From Pachyseris speciosa (Eukaryota; Cnidaria; Anthozoa; Scleractinia; Pachyseridae): 64,000 bases of DNA. Below are positions 41,400-52,100 of this stretch, in pieces; the stretch's first letter is position 1; each line of letters opens with the position of its first letter. The stretch spans positions 207,501 through 271,500 of the forward strand of contig JAEMWC010000759.1 of the NCBI GenBank assembly GCA_016490735.1, given 5' to 3'. Below the pieces are notes generated by a model, which was not told the origin of the DNA, made no database searches, and saw nothing but the letters and a program-made list of their open reading frames with translations. The translations under genes and the position numbers were made by a program.

Positions 41400-43030
41400 C
41401 TAAGGTTTGTCGTGGTCCATGCCCTGTCCCAGGGACTTGAATTTCGTGACTTGTAAGCGCGATAAAGCGTCAGCCTTGACATTGAGCACCCCAGGCACGT
41501 GGACCGCCCGAAATAAAGTATTATGTTTGAAACATTGTAAAACTAGTTCACGAAAGAGGACGATTAGCTTGTTATCTTTCGTAGTTTTCTTGTTAATAAC
41601 GTCAACTAGACCTAAATTATCCGTGTGAAAAAGGACGCATTTGTTTGCCAGTTCTGACGCCCATATTGAGAGACTTATAACGATTGGAAACATCTCTAGC
41701 ACTATAATGTTACGACCTAGCCAGTCTGAAGGCCATTGACCATAAAGCCAATGCAAGCCGAAAACTGCACCATAAACTAAAGAACCTGCTGCATCAGTGT
41801 AAAGATGTAGTTTGGCTGACGAGAGCCAATTATAGTCTAAAAAGAAAGACTTGCCATTGTATGATTCTAAAAAGGTAAGCCATAATTGAAGGTCAGATTT
41901 TGTTTCCCGATTTAGACGAATAAAATATCGAGGGCATTTGACCCCTACTGTCAAGTTAATTAAACGGCGTAAAAAAAGTTCGACCGGGCATTATGACAGA
42001 GCAAGGAAAATTGAGAAGAGCAATTAAGGATTGCAGTTCTCTTAAAGTTACCTTTTTCCAACGAAGGAAGTGTTGAATAGAGTCACGATATTTAGTAAGT
42101 TTGTCGCTAGGGAGCAGTGCTTCCATGTTCTGTGTATCAAGCTCAATTTCCGCAAATGACAACACGAAGCTAGGGCCTACTGTTTTCTCGGGAGCCGTTG
42201 GAACGCCCAATTCATCACACGTTTTGAGAAAAACTTGCAGATCATTAGCGAACAATGCAAGCGATTTGCTGACGATCAGAAAGTCATCTAATAAATGTAA
42301 TATACCCGCTATATGTAACCGAAATCGAGCAATCCATTCCAGAGCGGAACTGAAACACTCAAATATTTTCAAGAGCTGGAAAGCCCCATAGCAAGATTTC
42401 TATCAACATAGAATCGATCCCGCCAGCAAATCCCCAGCAAATTGTAATCAGAGGAGCTGACCGGAATCAGCCGAAAGGCATTTTTGATAGCGGTCTTCGC
42501 TAGCGCACAGCCCCTGACTGTGAGCCGCATTAGCCTGATGGCATCGTCAATATTAGCGTAGTGGATGCTGGAAGCAATTTGCGGGATATGGGAATTAATT
42601 GACTTCCCCTCTGGAAAGGACAAGTGATGAATTAGGCGAAATTCCCCCGGTATCTTTTTAGGAATCAAGCCTAAAGGAGAAACATGAAACACTGGAAAGG
42701 GCTGTACATCGAAAGGACCAACTATTCTTCTTAACTGAATTTCTTTACCTGATTTTTCGTCTACCGCCTTAGGATTAGTGGTGGCTGACAAAAGATTTTT
42801 GGATACCAAATTACTGCGATGACCAACATAATCAATAGGAAAGCCAAAACGGAAACGTTCAATGAGGTATTGCCGAGATCGAGGAGGGTATCCCTCCAGA
42901 TAGGCCTGAAATTTATCTATTTTGATTGGTGTTTCCAATGGACGAGACAGTGCGGAAGGTAGATGCTGAGTTACTTGCGGTGACTGCTGTGGATTTCGAT
43001 CGCGATACAGCTTTGGTGTAATTTGCCTGT
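41400..43030 (-). pseudogene. reverse transcriptase/RNase H (DIRS-type), broken
   Basis: RT part: GPFDVQPFPVFHVSPLGLIP, then EFRLIHHLSFPEGKSIN, RGCALAKTAIKNAFRLIPV (where the first catalytic Asp is expected in a D-x-x-x-A-F motif, here AIKNAF), and HLLDDFLIVSKS with the LDD catalytic pair near 42285. RNase H part: KLHLYTDAAGSLVYGAVFGL, LEMFPIVISLSIWASEL, VLFHTDNLGLVDVINKKTTK and VKADALSR. Two breaks separate the parts (near 42370 and 41955). The Asn in the KNAF box suggests that the first catalytic Asp has been lost. Confidence 0.88.
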
Positions 43031-43905
43031 TGCTTGGGAAAGTGGCATTGGTTGACTGGATGAGGAGATCCACATCGAAAGCATTCGTGTTTAAAGTTAC
43101 AGCCCGGAACACTTTTCCCCTCTGTGAAATCTCCAGCAAAAGCCGGACGGAAAGGGAGACCGAGTCCGAGGAAACTACCGCAGGGGACTTTTGCATGTGG
43201 TGCGCGTGCAACCACAGCTTCCAATGGATCTGGTCCCAGGGGAAAAGAGTTTTTGCCTCAAAAATCGAAAGTTTTCATGGTAATAACGCCAATGGGCGTT
43301 TTTAACCGCTAGGTCCCCCACTGTCTCGAAATATTTAATTAAAGCTGGGGCGTCGGTCGGTGATCGCACCGTATAAATAGCTACAAATGTTTGAAACGCT
43401 GACATCTATTGGTCTATAGTGGCAATTCTCTTAGGTTTCTGTGCTGGCTCGAGGCTAATGACGGGCCGATCTGAAGAGTGTGGCGTTCGAACAACAAAAT
43501 TGTACTGTGACTGGTTTGGGGATACTATTTGCAATAGGGTTCCTAAATCAATATACTCGTTTGCCCAAATTTTTGGGTGAATTTTATCAGATACCCTGGA
43601 GGCGAGAAGGACAGCGATTTGTTGATGAATCAGCTGGGGCCGGTCATTAGACGGAGCTATGCTATTTAATGATAGCGGGCTCGTACTTATAGTCGAAGGG
43701 TTCGTAGGAGGAGGTCTCTCAGCGGTAATGTCGTGAATTACGGCCGCCACTGACCCCTCTACAGCAGCAACCAGAGTAGTGTCCGAACCATCTGTCTCCT
43801 TCTGAGCTTGAGGATGTATGCCGGCTGCTTGAAGTCCTCCTAGCACGGCTTCGGAGACTATTGCAGCGATGTCCACTGGGGCAGGGGCTGCGTCGTTGCC
43901 GGCAC
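42913..43905 (-). pseudogene. gag-like ORF1, C-terminal part with zinc knuckle
   Basis: From the junction with the 3.1-kb insert: VDIAAIVSEAVLGGLQAAGI, a long polar region, then VSDKIHPKIWANEYIDLGTL. A single TAG near 43408 interrupts, and the frame resumes SAFQTFVAIYTVRSPTDAPA and HWRYYHENFRFLRQ. In the next frame, FRPAFAGDF and a zinc knuckle CFRCGSPHPVNQC (Cx2Cx3Hx4C) follow. This order is usual for DIRS gag proteins. The N-terminal part is at 47011-47217. Confidence 0.75.
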
Positions 43906-43911
43906 ATGAGA

Positions 43912-46900
43912 AGCTAGAGCCTCGATTTTATTGCGAAAGCGGCGTAGAACGCCGCATTCACTGAATATTTGTGGGAGATTATAATTAAGCTATCAATCAA
44001 CTCCATTGTTTTGAAAGAAGAGGCCATTCACTCAAAGAGCTCCAATCATGTCTTATACCTGTCAACATAAGTTAATTTGGCGAGCTTTAAATGAGTTTCC
44101 AGTTATCTCTTGACACTATCTATAAACAGAAATCGGAAGTGATTTAAAAGGAACTCCAGGTTTTTGTAAGTAGCATTTACAAAAGAAGAGAGCAAATCGG
44201 CCCGTCAGAGAAATTGGGTTAAAATGCAAGTACCACACATAAAAAAAAAGTGGATTAAAATTTATACAATTTTACAGAGCTGTATCATCGACGAAAGTTT
44301 GCTAGTTTCCGTCCCGTCCTGTCTCGGACCACACCTTCTTAAATCTTAAAACCACCAAATCGGTTTGCTGCGCAATCGGGTTGACCACTGGCATAGTTTG
44401 AAGTGCTCGACTCGATCTATTTCTCGAACACGAGGCTCAACAACAGAGATCAGAACGCCGGGCAACAGATAAGATACAGTTATGAATGGTTCAAACGACT
44501 GTACGTCGTAAATCACGAAGAAATTGCCACTTCATTCCGAATTAAAAAATAACTCATTTTTTAGCTAAAGCTATGTCTTGCAGCACACTGAGGTCGTTTG
44601 TCTCTTACCGCGATGAGAGATTTGGATACCTTTTCGAAAGCCTATAATCACGATCCTGTCACTTTGGCCATATTGTTTTCCGTTAGTGAAGATTCCATTG
44701 GAGTTTCGCTCGTGTGCATCGTTGCTGATGATCATGATTCCTGTGGAAGCAGCCACCGCAGGCTTCAACAGCGTGGGCTTGCAGAACCAAGCAAAATGGT
44801 GCTTTCTTCGCGCGCACACTTGACCAAAATGCGCGGTTGACCTCGGATGGTATACGCTTCGTGAGATCTAAGTACAAGTCGCCAATTCTCTGAACTTTCG
44901 GCTAACATCAGAACAATAACTTATTGAAAATTGCTTCGGAATTTACATATGAGCAAGAATGGGACATAAATTGCGATCACAACTGCGAGGATCATCTTTC
45001 ATTTTAATGCCGCTTTTGCTTTAGTTCAGGGCAATTGGGACGCATGCAGAAAAACAAGAAGCCAGGGGAAGTTATTTCACACTAAAAAGCGCGTGGTTTC
45101 CGTTCTTAGTTTCCATCTGTAAATGAACTTAAGGGGGAGCGAAAACCCTTACGATCCTGACTGGAAAATTTAGCTAGGGATGGATCTCATCACCTCAAAA
45201 GTATGGGCGCGCCGCCTGTAAACGTAAGAGGGAGTGGAAACCCTTACAGTTTTAAGTCATTACATTTAAAATGTTAAATTTAAAGAACAATTATTTATAA
45301 AATTTAGCTAGGAATGGATCTCATCACCTCAAAAGTATGGGCGCGCCGCCTGTAAACTTAAGAGGGAGCGGAAACCCTTACAGTTTTAAGTCATTACATT
45401 TAAAATGTTGAATTCAAAGAAAAATTATCTGGAAAATTTAGCTAGCGATGGATCTCATCACCTCAAAAGTATGGGCGTGCCGCCTGTAAACTTAAGAGGG
45501 AGCGGAAACCCTTACAATTCTAAGTCGTTAGATTTAAAATGTTGAATTTAAAAAACAATTATTTATAAAATTTAGCTAGGGGTGGATCTCATCACCTCAA
45601 AAGTATGGGCGCGCCGCCTGTAAACGTAAGAGGGAGTGGAAACCCTTACAGTTTTAAGTCATTACATTTAAAATGTTAAATTTAAAGAACAATTATTTAT
45701 AAAATTTAGCTAGGAATGGATCTCATCACCTCAAAAGTATGGGCGCGCCGCCTGTAAACTTAAGAGGGAGCGGAAACCCTTACAATTCTAAGTCGTTAGA
45801 TTTAAAATGTTGAATTTAAAAAACAATTATTTATAAAATTTAGCTAGGGGTGGATCTCATCACCTCAAAAGTATGGGCGCGCCGCCTGTAAACTCAAGAG
45901 GGAGCGGAAACCCTTACAGTTTTAAGTCCTTAGATTTAAAATGTTGAATTTAAAAAACAATTATTAATAAAATTTAGCTAGGGGTGGATCTCATCACCTC
46001 AAAAGTATGGGCGCGCCGCCTGTAAACTTAAGAGGGAGCGGAAACCCTTACAGTATTAAGCTATTAGATTTAAAATGTTGTAATTAAAGAGCTGTTATTT
46101 CTACGGGCATTTTATTCACTTTAAGATGCTGCAGGAAATCTTGGTTCAATTTAAAGAAATTGATTCAAAGTAATTTATTCATGAATTAGCTTACTGGTTA
46201 TTTATAAAGCTCTTAATTATTCTGCTTGTACTTATCTTGTTTTGGCGCGCTTTCTGAATCTTGGCGGGCTTTTCTTTTCTTTCGTTTCTCCCGATGTTTG
46301 TTGAGAGGTTTTCTTGATTTGTACGTCCATCGTTTGATTCTGCGTCAAATGGTTTATATCACAGTGATGTTAAGTTCAATGACTTTGATTTGGGTCTTTC
46401 ACTGGTTAGTATATCTAATGGCTGTTCATGGCGCTCTTCAGAGAGACGAAAGCATCTGCTCGCAAGATGTCCAGTACGGCTCATAAGCTTATTACCGGCA
46501 AGCACGGCACTAAATACAGTCGATCGCCACATCAACATTCTCGAACCATTGTTTCCAAATGGGCCTCCATTGCCATCATGAAGATCGGTGATATTTACAC
46601 GGCGGATCTCATCACGAAATAAACTGAATATTTTCGCTTAAATATTTGGTGCACGAACGATTGTTTACGCGTACCAAGTCTTTTAACGCGAGCAACGAGA
46701 TTGGGCCAGCAAAAGTGTAGCTATGTTGCCATGATTTTCCAACACTGAACAAAGCGAAGAGTTACCGAAAATAGACTGATCAAATTTACCTTTGCTAGAT
46801 ATTAACTATTAAAGTCTGTTTTTTCCGTTCCACTGAAATCGCCAACAATAACAAAGTAACAGACAGATTCGGATTAATGAGCACACTTGAGGTGTGCAAA

Positions 46901-47018
46901 GGCATGTGTGAAAACTAATTAACTCATCAGTGTCTGACCGCAATGCGTCGCCTTTCGTGACTGTCACCATAGAAATACGCTCTCCTGGTGCGCGCACTAA
47001 AATCGAGCCTCTAGCTTG
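43912..47018. mobile_element. 3.1-kb inverted-repeat insert carrying a 134-bp satellite
   Basis: The ends AAGCTAGAGSCTCGATTTTA are inverted copies (43912-43931 and 46999-47018). CATGA occurs just outside each end and may be the target duplication. The insert separates the start of the DIRS-like gag (47011-47217) from the rest (43905 and down). The interior holds the tandem array at 45130-46110 and otherwise nothing that I recognise. It is a non-autonomous DNA element. Confidence 0.6.
45130..46110. repeat. 134-bp tandem satellite, seven full copies plus partial
   Basis: The word TGGATCTCATCACCTCAAAA begins at 45181, 45315, 45449, 45583, 45717, 45851 and 45985, exactly 134 bp apart each time. 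A partial unit precedes the first. Each unit contains GTATGGGCGCGCCGCCTGTA and GGGAGCGGAAACCCTTACA. Copies 2 and 5, and 4 and 6, are more alike than neighbours, suggesting higher-order duplication. Confidence 0.95.
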
Positions 47019-47217
47019 TCATGATTGGAACAGTGACCAATTGGGAGGCTTGTTCCGAGGCGGGTTGACGGCTGTCCGTTTTAGGAACTGTGGCCCGGGC
47101 AGCTGATTTTGACCTCTTTGCTTTGTGCGATTCTCGCGTCGCCTGGGCAGCACGCTTCTGTGGGCGTGGTGCAGGAGGTTCGGTAGGGGCAGCACGAGAT
47201 TGCCGACGAGTCATCAT
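47011..47217 (-). pseudogene. gag-like ORF1, N-terminal basic part
   Basis: From ATG 47217: MMTRRQSRAAPTEPPAPRPQ, then KRAAQATRESHKAKRSKSAA, a basic, Pro/Ala-rich, NLS-like N-terminus, and SEQASQLVTVPIM before the junction with the 3.1-kb insert. It is the likely beginning of the gag that continues at 43905. The join is not exactly in frame as I read it, so a small indel accompanies the insertion. Confidence 0.55.
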
Positions 47218-47571
47218 ATTGACTTGAAAACAAAAACAGCTTATGTGTAGCAAGAAAAGTAACCCATGCATTCGAACCACAAAAAAATTGCTGGTATGTG
47301 CGCGTTGGCTAAAGAAACCGCTTATACCCAGCAGGTTCATACCCCACTTTTGAACACGTAACAAAACAGAATATAAAGAACAGTTCCAGCGAACTGTGAT
47401 ATATAAGAAAAACGGCAACATGTTTGGCAAGCCCAAATAATGATAGCTGCTGCAAGGAACATGCTTAGGTGCCGCAAAGCTTGTGAACTCAAAGAGTTCT
47501 CAGTAGAAGTATACAAACAGTCTCAGTTTAGACATGTAAGACAAAAGAAAGTGTGCGTGAAAAAAAAGGAC

Positions 47572-48198
47572 CTAATTTAAGCTGGGAGCGCAACCCGCCG
47601 CGGGTGAACAACTGAGCTTAATAGCGGAGAGAATGGCGCCCCTGTAACTCCGATAGAGAGCATATTGCCCTTTGGCATTAAGGTGTACCCCGTCTCTGCA
47701 TAAAATGCGAACGGTGGGTTGACGAAGTCCTTTGTGACGCCAGAAAACAGCAAAAGGTAGGGTCTCCAGCATCACGCTGAGATATTGGTTGAGAAGGGCC
47801 ACACGATCGTTGAAGGAGGGTGGCTCCCTCAAACCTGCAGCGCGGCTAATGGTCTGACAAACTACTGTCGTTTCAACTTGGCATTCTGCGTGTAAACGCT
47901 GAACGAGGGTCTCGATCTTCGAACCTACCACCTCGGGCCTAGCGTCCGGTGGGAAAAGGTCGTTGGAACCTATCTCCAAAATCACAATCTGCGGTTGTAG
48001 GCGCCTTACTAAATGTAAATCAAATTTAGATAGCTTCTCGACAGTGTGACCGCCAATTCCGAGAAAAGTTATCTGCGCGGAACGGGAGAAGTTTAAAAGA
48101 TCCCGTCGTACCCTTGTGTCTACCCCTTTAGACAAAAATAATTCAAAACGGCGGACAAAGGAGTGGCCCATAATGAGAACATGGGGTTTAGGAGACAT
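47572..48198 (-). CDS. SGNH/GDSL-type hydrolase encoded by the DIRS-like element
   Basis: Start at ATG 48198 (MSPKPHVLIMGHSFVRRFEL); the codons before it are in a hydrophobic frame without support. SGNH blocks are in order: block I Ser in LIMGHSFVRR, block II Gly in GIGGHTVEKL, block III in LEIGSNDLFPP (Asn), and block V DGVHLNAKGQYALY (Asp and His). About 209 residues and intact. SGNH enzymes cleave ester bonds (esterases, acetylhydrolases). Ngaro-type tyrosine-recombinase retroelements carry an SGNH ORF of unknown role. A host esterase is unlikely because this sits directly upstream of gag in the same orientation. Confidence 0.8.
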   Translation of the reverse strand: MSPKPHVLIMGHSFVRRFELFLSKGVDTRVRRDLLNFSRSAQITFLGIGGHTVEKLSKFDLHLVRRLQPQIVILEIGSNDLFPPDARPEVVGSKIETLVQRLHAECQVETTVVCQTISRAAGLREPPSFNDRVALLNQYLSVMLETLPFAVFWRHKGLRQPTVRILCRDGVHLNAKGQYALYRSYRGAILSAIKLSCSPAAGCAPSLN

Positions 48199-48369
48199 GA
48201 CTAACTTAAAAAACAACAAGAAAGATATACTCAACTCTGGAAGTGAAGGCCGGAGGTGTGCCACTGTCAAATTCGCAAAGCTTGTTACGTCAGGAGACCA
48301 AGAGGAAGTCTTCGGGGAACACAGCTTGTCTTATACCCTAACCTTGAATGAAGTCGAGGCTAAGTACTT

Positions 48370-48650
48370 TTCCGAACGAGCTCGTGACTAGTAGTTTTAC
48401 AGCAAGTAATATTCCGGCAAGTGATTTACCAACTAGTGATTACGCGGCTAGTAATTTTCCGATTGATCTCGTGACAGTCATGTGATCAATACTTGACTAT
48501 TTTGTGTCCAACTGGACCCTGCTCACAGCTCTTCCCTGCCGATTAGTGAATGCGTGACTAGGAATAAGTGCCCCTCTTAGCAAACAGACATAAATCATTG
48601 CGTGACTAGGTGACATAAACATTTTTATTTTCCAGGCAAATAAACTCTTA
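48370..48650. repeat. short direct repeats of the GTGACTAG / CTAGTGATT type
   Basis: Variants of GCGTGACTAGG, CTAGTGATTAC, CAAGTGATTTACC and CTAGTAATTTTCCG recur with about 16-18-bp spacing at 48382-48455, and again near 48550 and 48600. They may belong to the outer end of the DIRS-like element. Confidence 0.5.
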
Positions 48651-48681
48651 TTATTCACGTGTTTTGCTTATATTTTTACAG

Positions 48682-48771
48682 TTAAGTGGTTCTACCCTGG
48701 GAGCTGGCCTTGTTGCCAAAAATGAGGAATGGTATGCAGGAACAAAGGAACAGAACAGAACTGATTATCAG
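48682..48771 (+). CDS. receptor tyrosine kinase exon: kinase insert, part 1
   Basis: A 90-nt exon of 30 codons, phase 0-0, between acceptor TATTTTTACAG and donor TATCAG|GTATAT. It encodes LSGSTLGAGLVAKNEEWYAG followed by TKEQNRTDYQ. It fits between the RRKRSE end of the previous exon and the acidic exon at 55779, both phase 0. A short, polar segment without secondary structure motifs is expected in the kinase insert. Recognition rests on splice sites and phase; the exon is small, so some doubt remains. Confidence 0.7.
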
Positions 48772-49121
48772 GTATATTGCACAAGAGTTAGAAAACAAAA
48801 AAAAAGAATCGTAATGATAAGTATAGGTAAAGTACAAGACGCAGTTTGATTCCACTATTAAAAAAACTGGGGATTAGCTTATGCTATTCCTGCCATTCTC
48901 GTAATTTATTGAAGTGCAAACTGTTTCCTCATCTACCACTTGAACGTTTTTCATTTACGGTTTTTTTGTAATTTTGCAATCTCGTTATTTTATTCATATT
49001 CAATTTATTTTTGTATCTGTGAGTCCAGTTTGTTTCATATTAACATTTGTATCTGTAATTATTTGTAGTAGTTCATCTCCATAATAAAGAATCTCTAAAG
49101 CTTTAACTGGAACTAAAAACG
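48772..49121. other. intron, nothing recognised
   Basis: AT-rich intron between the kinase-insert exon and the TTAA element. Confidence 0.4.
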
Positions 49122-49125
49122 TTAA

Positions 49126-52100
49126 GAGGCAGTCCCGCTAAAAGCGGTCCTCTCGACTTGGCGACCAAAAAAAGTTTTCCTTTATTTTTTGACCATGAAA
49201 AGGGTTTGGTACACATGTTTAAAAAATGCTATCATTATTTCCCAATTCTTTATTTTTGCGCCGCCACAGGCCCAAATTGAGTTTTGGCTCACCTGCCCGA
49301 ACTGATAGCGATCGAAAGTGTAAATTTCACAGATTTTGTCAAGCGCGCTCTGACTACAAAAATCTAGCTCACTGAATTATATTTTAATACAAGTTGCAAG
49401 GTGTATTCAGTTAGTTGACGAAAATCTATGTGTTTACATAATTATCGTTGTTGTCAAAGTAATTTGCATAATTCTAAAAATTGGCGAAAATATATTCTTT
49501 TACTGGCCTTCTAAACAAAAGGTCTTAACTTCCTTTAATTATTGTATGCAATAAAAATCTTGTGTTGTGGTAAAAAGCTGCATAAACGTGATCAGTCTTT
49601 ATGGCTTGCGAGACCCACAAAGTAAACATTAGTGTTTGTAAGTAGTCTATTGAATAAATTTCGTTAATTCACGTTGTGAACCACGAGATGGAAAATATCA
49701 AATTCTAAAGGTAAAGTTTTGCAATTTGGTAATTGTAGATATTATATGCATCTTGAGGGGACACACAAACATAAAATACATTATGCTAATAATTTTGAAA
49801 CAACCACATGCAAACATACACTCACGGCCTGCCCACTGAGAAAATGCTCTGAATGCTTCCAGCAAACACAAGCGACCCTATTCAATGGCACTACTTTCTG
49901 CAATTTTCTTTCCATCATTGATGGTTTTCATGCGGCTACGGTCTTCAAAGTTTCCAAGCTACAAACTTCAACATCGCGGACCGTTATATTAACCCAACAA
50001 CAATAACTTCGCCTGCTGTCTTGCGTTACATTGAACGTGACTATGCCAATTGGTTTGTTTGTTGTGTCATGGGATGGGAGGGGAGAGAACAAAATACGGG
50101 AGGGGACGGAACAAATAAATAAGAAAAATTTCTGTTTTCAATACATGTTTAGACAAGTATGTAATCGGTGAATAGCAAAAAAAAGGAATTCCTTCAATAT
50201 TGTTTTAGTCTATCACACTGTCTCCAATAATATATCGAACCAGGGCTCGTGATCGAACACAAACTGGATGTGGGGTTGGGTTGGCCTGACCGGCAAAACT
50301 GTGCAAAGGCTATGACACATGTTGACATGTACAGGTCAAAAATAAAAAGATCCAAACTTCCTACTAGATCTGCTTTAAAGGTAAAGAGTTTAATATCCGT
50401 AATCTGGAATTGTTGAACAGAACTTGAAAGGAGATTTGAAAAGCGGTTGTAAAAGGGGTATGTTGTATGGAGAAACGATGACAAGCGAAGAAGGTGCTGA
50501 AATTAGCCGGCTCTCACGACTGCGTGGGAAGCTAGCTGAAAATTGGAGCGCGAACTACTTACATTTTAAGCCGAAATTGGGAACGAGTTCCTATTAAGGA
50601 AACGAAAATAATGGAGGAATAGGGTAGGGGGTTACCTGCAGTTTCCTGGCACTGATTGCGGAGACCGCGACGTTAATTAGAACGGGGCGTTCAATTCTTA
50701 ACTGGAAATTTTCAAAGTGATGCTCAAGGACTTAGCCTGGCTGGCAGGCGTAGAAGCTCTTATAAAGGGGTTAGAGAGGGAGGAACAGGGAGAGGGCTAC
50801 TCCCCTCTCCCTTTTCCCTTCCTTACCATTCTCTTTCTACGCCTGTCACACAGGCTATGAAGGACGGGAAATTTACCTGTTTTGATGACATTTTGTTTAA
50901 AAACAAGAAGTTGTCTGAACCCGAGAGGAGCATAACAAGTGCAGCTGGCAGATCCTTTTCCTTGTTCGCTGAAGACTGAAAAGGCAGATTCGCTTGAAAA
51001 TGACAGAAATAGGGTTTAGCAATCCGACATTCTCCCCTAGCTGCATACCTAGAGAGGGAAAGCGAGAGGAAAAGCGAGAGAAAAGAGCACGGAGTGCGAC
51101 GGGAGGGGGGGCGGGGTTGGGGTGGGGGAGCGCGCGCGTCCGCTTCCTCAGTTCCATTTTCTTTTCTAGCGCCTTCCATGCAGGCTTTGCGCGGCTAGGC
51201 TCTTACCGATAGTGCTCGTAAAAAAAGCATTAAATGCTTAAAGCAGTGCGTTTTTTTGCCAAAAAAAGTGTAAAATAATGCTAATTTTTTTAAAAAGCGC
51301 TCGTGGGTTACATAAAAATGCTCACTTTTTTCCGATTTTTTTAAACATAGAAGATTACATTTTTCAGATTTTCAGTTACATTTTTCAACAAAAACAACTC
51401 CCCGTCTTAGATTCCACTGACTGATTGCAGAGTACGCTCTCGAGTCTCGAGCTATCTCTGCCTTGGCTGGCTGACTTCCATTGTTCCTCGATGACAACGT
51501 GGATGATGCCATCTTGGAACGAGTGTGATGGACTGGGCTCTAGAAGGCAACCGCTGACCTATCAAACCTATTCCCCAGGCCTCCTTGGCTCCTTTGACTA
51601 AAATGAGGGCAAAATGCGGCTTTGGACGACATAAATAAAGTCAGATTGTGCTTTTTAACAAGTGCTTTTTGGGATAAAATGTAAAAAAAAAATTCTCGCG
51701 AAGCCAAATAATGCCAAAAGTTCTAGCACTATCGGTAAGAGCCTATGCGCGGCCTGCCAAAGACAAGTTCAGTTGCTCCATCCAGACTATTCTGCGACGA
51801 ACTGTGTGCAGATCACTTTCATCTTTAATCCACCTTTTCTATGACAGAATAGGAGTAAGGAATAAAAATAAGCAGAGAAGTCCTAAAAACATTCTACCCT
51901 TAACCCATTGGCGCCCGTGCAGGCCAAAACGAGCCGCACAAGACTCCCATGCTTCAAAACTTTGCAACTTTCTCAATCGCACGAATATTGCCTTAACTGT
52001 CAGTTGTGAGCACGAAATGGAATGTCCTCTAAATTTGGATATCCAATAAATGCAAGAAACGTAGCGATTTTTACCAAATATGGCCTTTTGAGTTTAGACA

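Larger units (their letters stand above)
40446..48198 (-). mobile_element. DIRS-like tyrosine-recombinase retroelement with SGNH hydrolase, interrupted
   Basis: Minus-strand order from the right: SGNH hydrolase, gag start, a 3.1-kb foreign insert, gag remainder, reverse transcriptase/RNase H, tyrosine recombinase. RT plus tyrosine recombinase without a DDE integrase defines the DIRS order. An SGNH-type ORF is known from the Ngaro group, but in this copy it lies 5' of gag. Terminal repeats were not resolved. Every gene except perhaps the hydrolase carries stops or shifts. Confidence 0.8.

Noticed and set aside
45130..46110. CRISPR-like regular repeats.
   Set aside because: The 134-bp units are contiguous with no unique spacers; an animal satellite, not CRISPR.
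46226..46622. Overlapping frames after the satellite array that might encode a small basic protein.
   Set aside because: No domain, three competing frames, and the location inside a non-autonomous insert; not supported.
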